A stretch of 64,000 nt of DNA from Caprella mutica (Eukaryota > Arthropoda > Malacostraca > Amphipoda > Caprellidae): assembly GCA_947561585.1 (NCBI GenBank), contig CANNZV010001814.1, positions 62,001 to 126,000 on the forward strand, written 5' to 3'. The translations under genes and the position numbers were made by a program. Under the pieces are notes generated by a model. The model was not told where the DNA came from. It did no database searches and saw nothing but the letters and a program-made list of their open reading frames with translations. Shown here one piece after another: positions 61,693 through 64,000 of the stretch; position 1 is the stretch's first letter; the number at the start of each line of letters is the position of its first letter.

Positions 61693-62339
61693 ATTGATTT
61701 ATATAATGTGAACATGTTAATATCAAAGAACTTACCCTACAAAAAAATACATCTTTTTTTATTAAATATTCTATTACGTTCATTTTCAGAATTTTCTTCC
61801 ACTAATTATTATTTAGTAACTAATTACTCTAGTCTTAATTTGAATAACCAAATGATTTACTTTCACTAGCGGGCTGACATTATCGTCATGATTATTACCC
61901 ACTGGTTTAATTACCGTATAGCCCATTAAATTGCTATAACCTCACGGTGTACAGGTGAACCCATTGCATCACCTTTAATTAGGGCACAGCAATTAACTAC
62001 ACAGGTGAATTTAATTAGAAAACTATGTTTGAAATATTTTAGTATGGAAATATAATTATTTTAACCCTTCACTCTCCATCTTATACATCCAAACCCTTCA
62101 TTATGCACTTTATTTACAACTAGATGACGTGCACCCTTCGAGCGCATACCTTCGCCGCCGCTTATAAATGACCCAGACCAATTTAACCCCTTCGCTCCCA
62201 AATTCTAATAAACTGGTTCCTGTACATAGACCAATCGTCACACCAAATTTCAGGTAATTTGGTTGAATACTTTTTCAGTTAAGCAAGTAACAAGATGATA
62301 AATAAATACATTAAACACCCCCTAGAACATCACTTTCCG

Positions 62340-64000
62340 CATTCTGCGAAGATAACTATTGGTGGTTGTTTTACCTCTTCACTGTGCACTTTATTTACAA
62401 CTATTGGTAGTTGTTTTAACTCTTCACTGTGCACTTTATTTACAACTATTAGTGGTTGTTTTAACTCTTCACTGTGCACTTTATTTACAACTATTGGTGG
62501 TTGTTTTAACTCTTCACTGTGCACTTTATTTACAACTATTGGTGGTTGTTTTAACTCTTCACTGTGCACTTTATTTACAACTATTGGTGGTTGTTTTAAC
62601 TCTTCACTGTGCACTTTATTTACAACTATTGGTGGTTGTTTTAACTCTTCACTTTGAACTTTATTTACAACTATTGGTGGTTGTTTTACCTCTTCACTGT
62701 GCACTTTATTTACAACTATTGGTGGTTGTTTTAACTCTTCACTGTGCACTTTATTTACAACTATTGGTGGTTGTTTTAACTCTTCACTGTGCACTTTATT
62801 TACAACTATTGGTGGTTGTTTTAACTCTTCACTGTGCACTTTATTTACAACTATTGGAAGGTTGTTTTAACTCTTCACTGTGCACTTTATTTACAACTAT
62901 TGGTGGTTGTTTTAACTCTTCACTGTGCACTTTATTTACAACTATTGGTGGTTGTTTTAACTCTTCACTTTGAACTTTATTTACAACTATTGGTGGTTGT
63001 TTTACCTCTTCACTGTGCACTTTATTTACAACTATTGGTGGTTGTTTTAACTCTTCACTGTGCACTTTATTTACAACTATTGGTGGTTGTTTTAACTCTT
63101 CACTGTGCACTTTATTTACAACTATTGGTGGTTGTTTTAACTCTTCACTGTGCACTTTATTTACAACTATTGGTGGTTGTTTTAACTCTTCACTGTGCAC
63201 TTTATTTACAACTATTGGTGGTTGTTTTACCTCTTCACTGTGCACTTTATTTACAACTATTGGTGGTTGTTTTAACTCTTCACTGTGCACTTTATTTACA
63301 ACTATTGGTGGTTGTTTTAACTCTTCACTTTGAACTTTATTTACAACTATTGGTGGTTGTTTTACCTCTTCACTGTGCACTTTATTTACAACTATTGGTG
63401 GTTGTTTTAACTCTTCACTGTGCACTTTATTTACAACTATTGGTGGTTGTTTTAACTCTTCACTGTGCACTTTATTTACAACTATTGGTGGTTGTTTTAA
63501 CTCTTCACTGTGCACTTTATTTACAACTATTGGTGGTTGTTTTAACTCTTCACTGTGCACTTTATTTACAACTATTGGTGGTTGTTTTAACTCTTCACTG
63601 TGCACTTTATTTACAACTATTGGTGGTTGTTTTAACTCTTCACTTTGAACTTTATTTACAACTATTGGTGGTTGTTTTACCTCTTCACTGTGCACTTTAT
63701 TTACAACTATTGGTGGTTGTTTTAACTCTTCACTGTGCACTTTATTTACAACTATTGGTGGTTGTTTTAACTCTTCACTGTGCACTTTATTTACAACTAT
63801 TGGTGGTTGTTTTAACTCTTCACTGTGCACTTTATTTACAACTATTGGTGGTTGTTTTAACTCTTCACTGTGCACTTTATTTACAACTATTGGTGGTTGT
63901 TTTACCTCTTCACTGTGCACTTTATTTACAACTATTGGTGGTTGTTTTACCTCTTCACTGTGCACTTTATTTACAACTATTGGTGGTTGTTTTAACCCTT
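62340..64000. repeat. Satellite N, 45-bp unit, runs off the window
   Basis: At least 36 copies of actattggtggttgttttaa then ctcttcactgtgcactttat and ttaca. A marked copy with cactttgaac, followed by one with ttttacc, recurs at 62650, 62966, 63326 and 63641, a higher-order period of 7 to 8 units. A stray half-unit (atgcactttatttacaacta) lies at 62103. The array continues past the right edge. Confidence 0.95.

Noticed and set aside
62330..63965. HSEELKQPPIVVNKV-type repeat frames (also at 46608-47210)
   Set aside because: The 45-bp unit is divisible by three, so opposite-strand frames are equally open. Unit differences change amino acids (K/Q, L/V, H/Q), and there is no start or splice context.

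Overview
This is eukaryotic nuclear DNA: AT-rich, spliced genes with GT-AG introns, and many DNA transposons and minisatellites. The gene content (a metazoan Chk2/loki kinase and a TANGO6-like protein) and intron structure suggest an arthropod, probably an insect. The species cannot be read from the sequence. All three recognisable genes lie on the minus strand.

Layout. (1) 168-7721: 5' half of a TANGO6/RTP1-family gene; it runs off the left edge. One exon is split by a foldback element and one 5' splice site has been amplified into a 33-bp tandem array. (2) 10265-20742: a complete Chk2/loki checkpoint kinase gene in ten exons, joinable in phase to 497 aa, with SQ/TQ cluster, FHA domain and kinase domain. 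Its introns hold minisatellites and nested transposons. (3) 20.8-32.9 kb: gene-poor DNA with several MITE families, a mosaic of scrambled inverted modules (22.3-25.5 kb) and a decayed THAP-domain (P-element-like) element. (4) 32968-55373: a large gene for an unidentified, mostly disordered protein of about 1190 aa, encoded by two exons that join in phase across an 18.8-kb intron. That intron is filled with six minisatellites (18-45 bp units) and MITEs. (5) 55.4-64 kb: upstream of that gene, three more arrays (19, 21 and 45 bp units) and a 1-kb hAT element.

The most interesting theme is how the repeats relate to each other and to splicing. One abundant foldback MITE (termini near GGGTAAGTTACGAATTATCG) carries a perfect palindrome built on GTATCATGGATAC. 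That 13-mer is also the core of two minisatellites, one of them 3.6 kb, and several other arrays sit beside MITE copies. The MITE terminus reads as a consensus 5' splice site, and one TANGO6 intron starts exactly at a MITE end. Three hAT-type elements with 8-bp target duplications were found, two of them inside minisatellite arrays. Minisatellites make up roughly a quarter of the window. The three genes have unrelated functions and do not look like a functional cluster.
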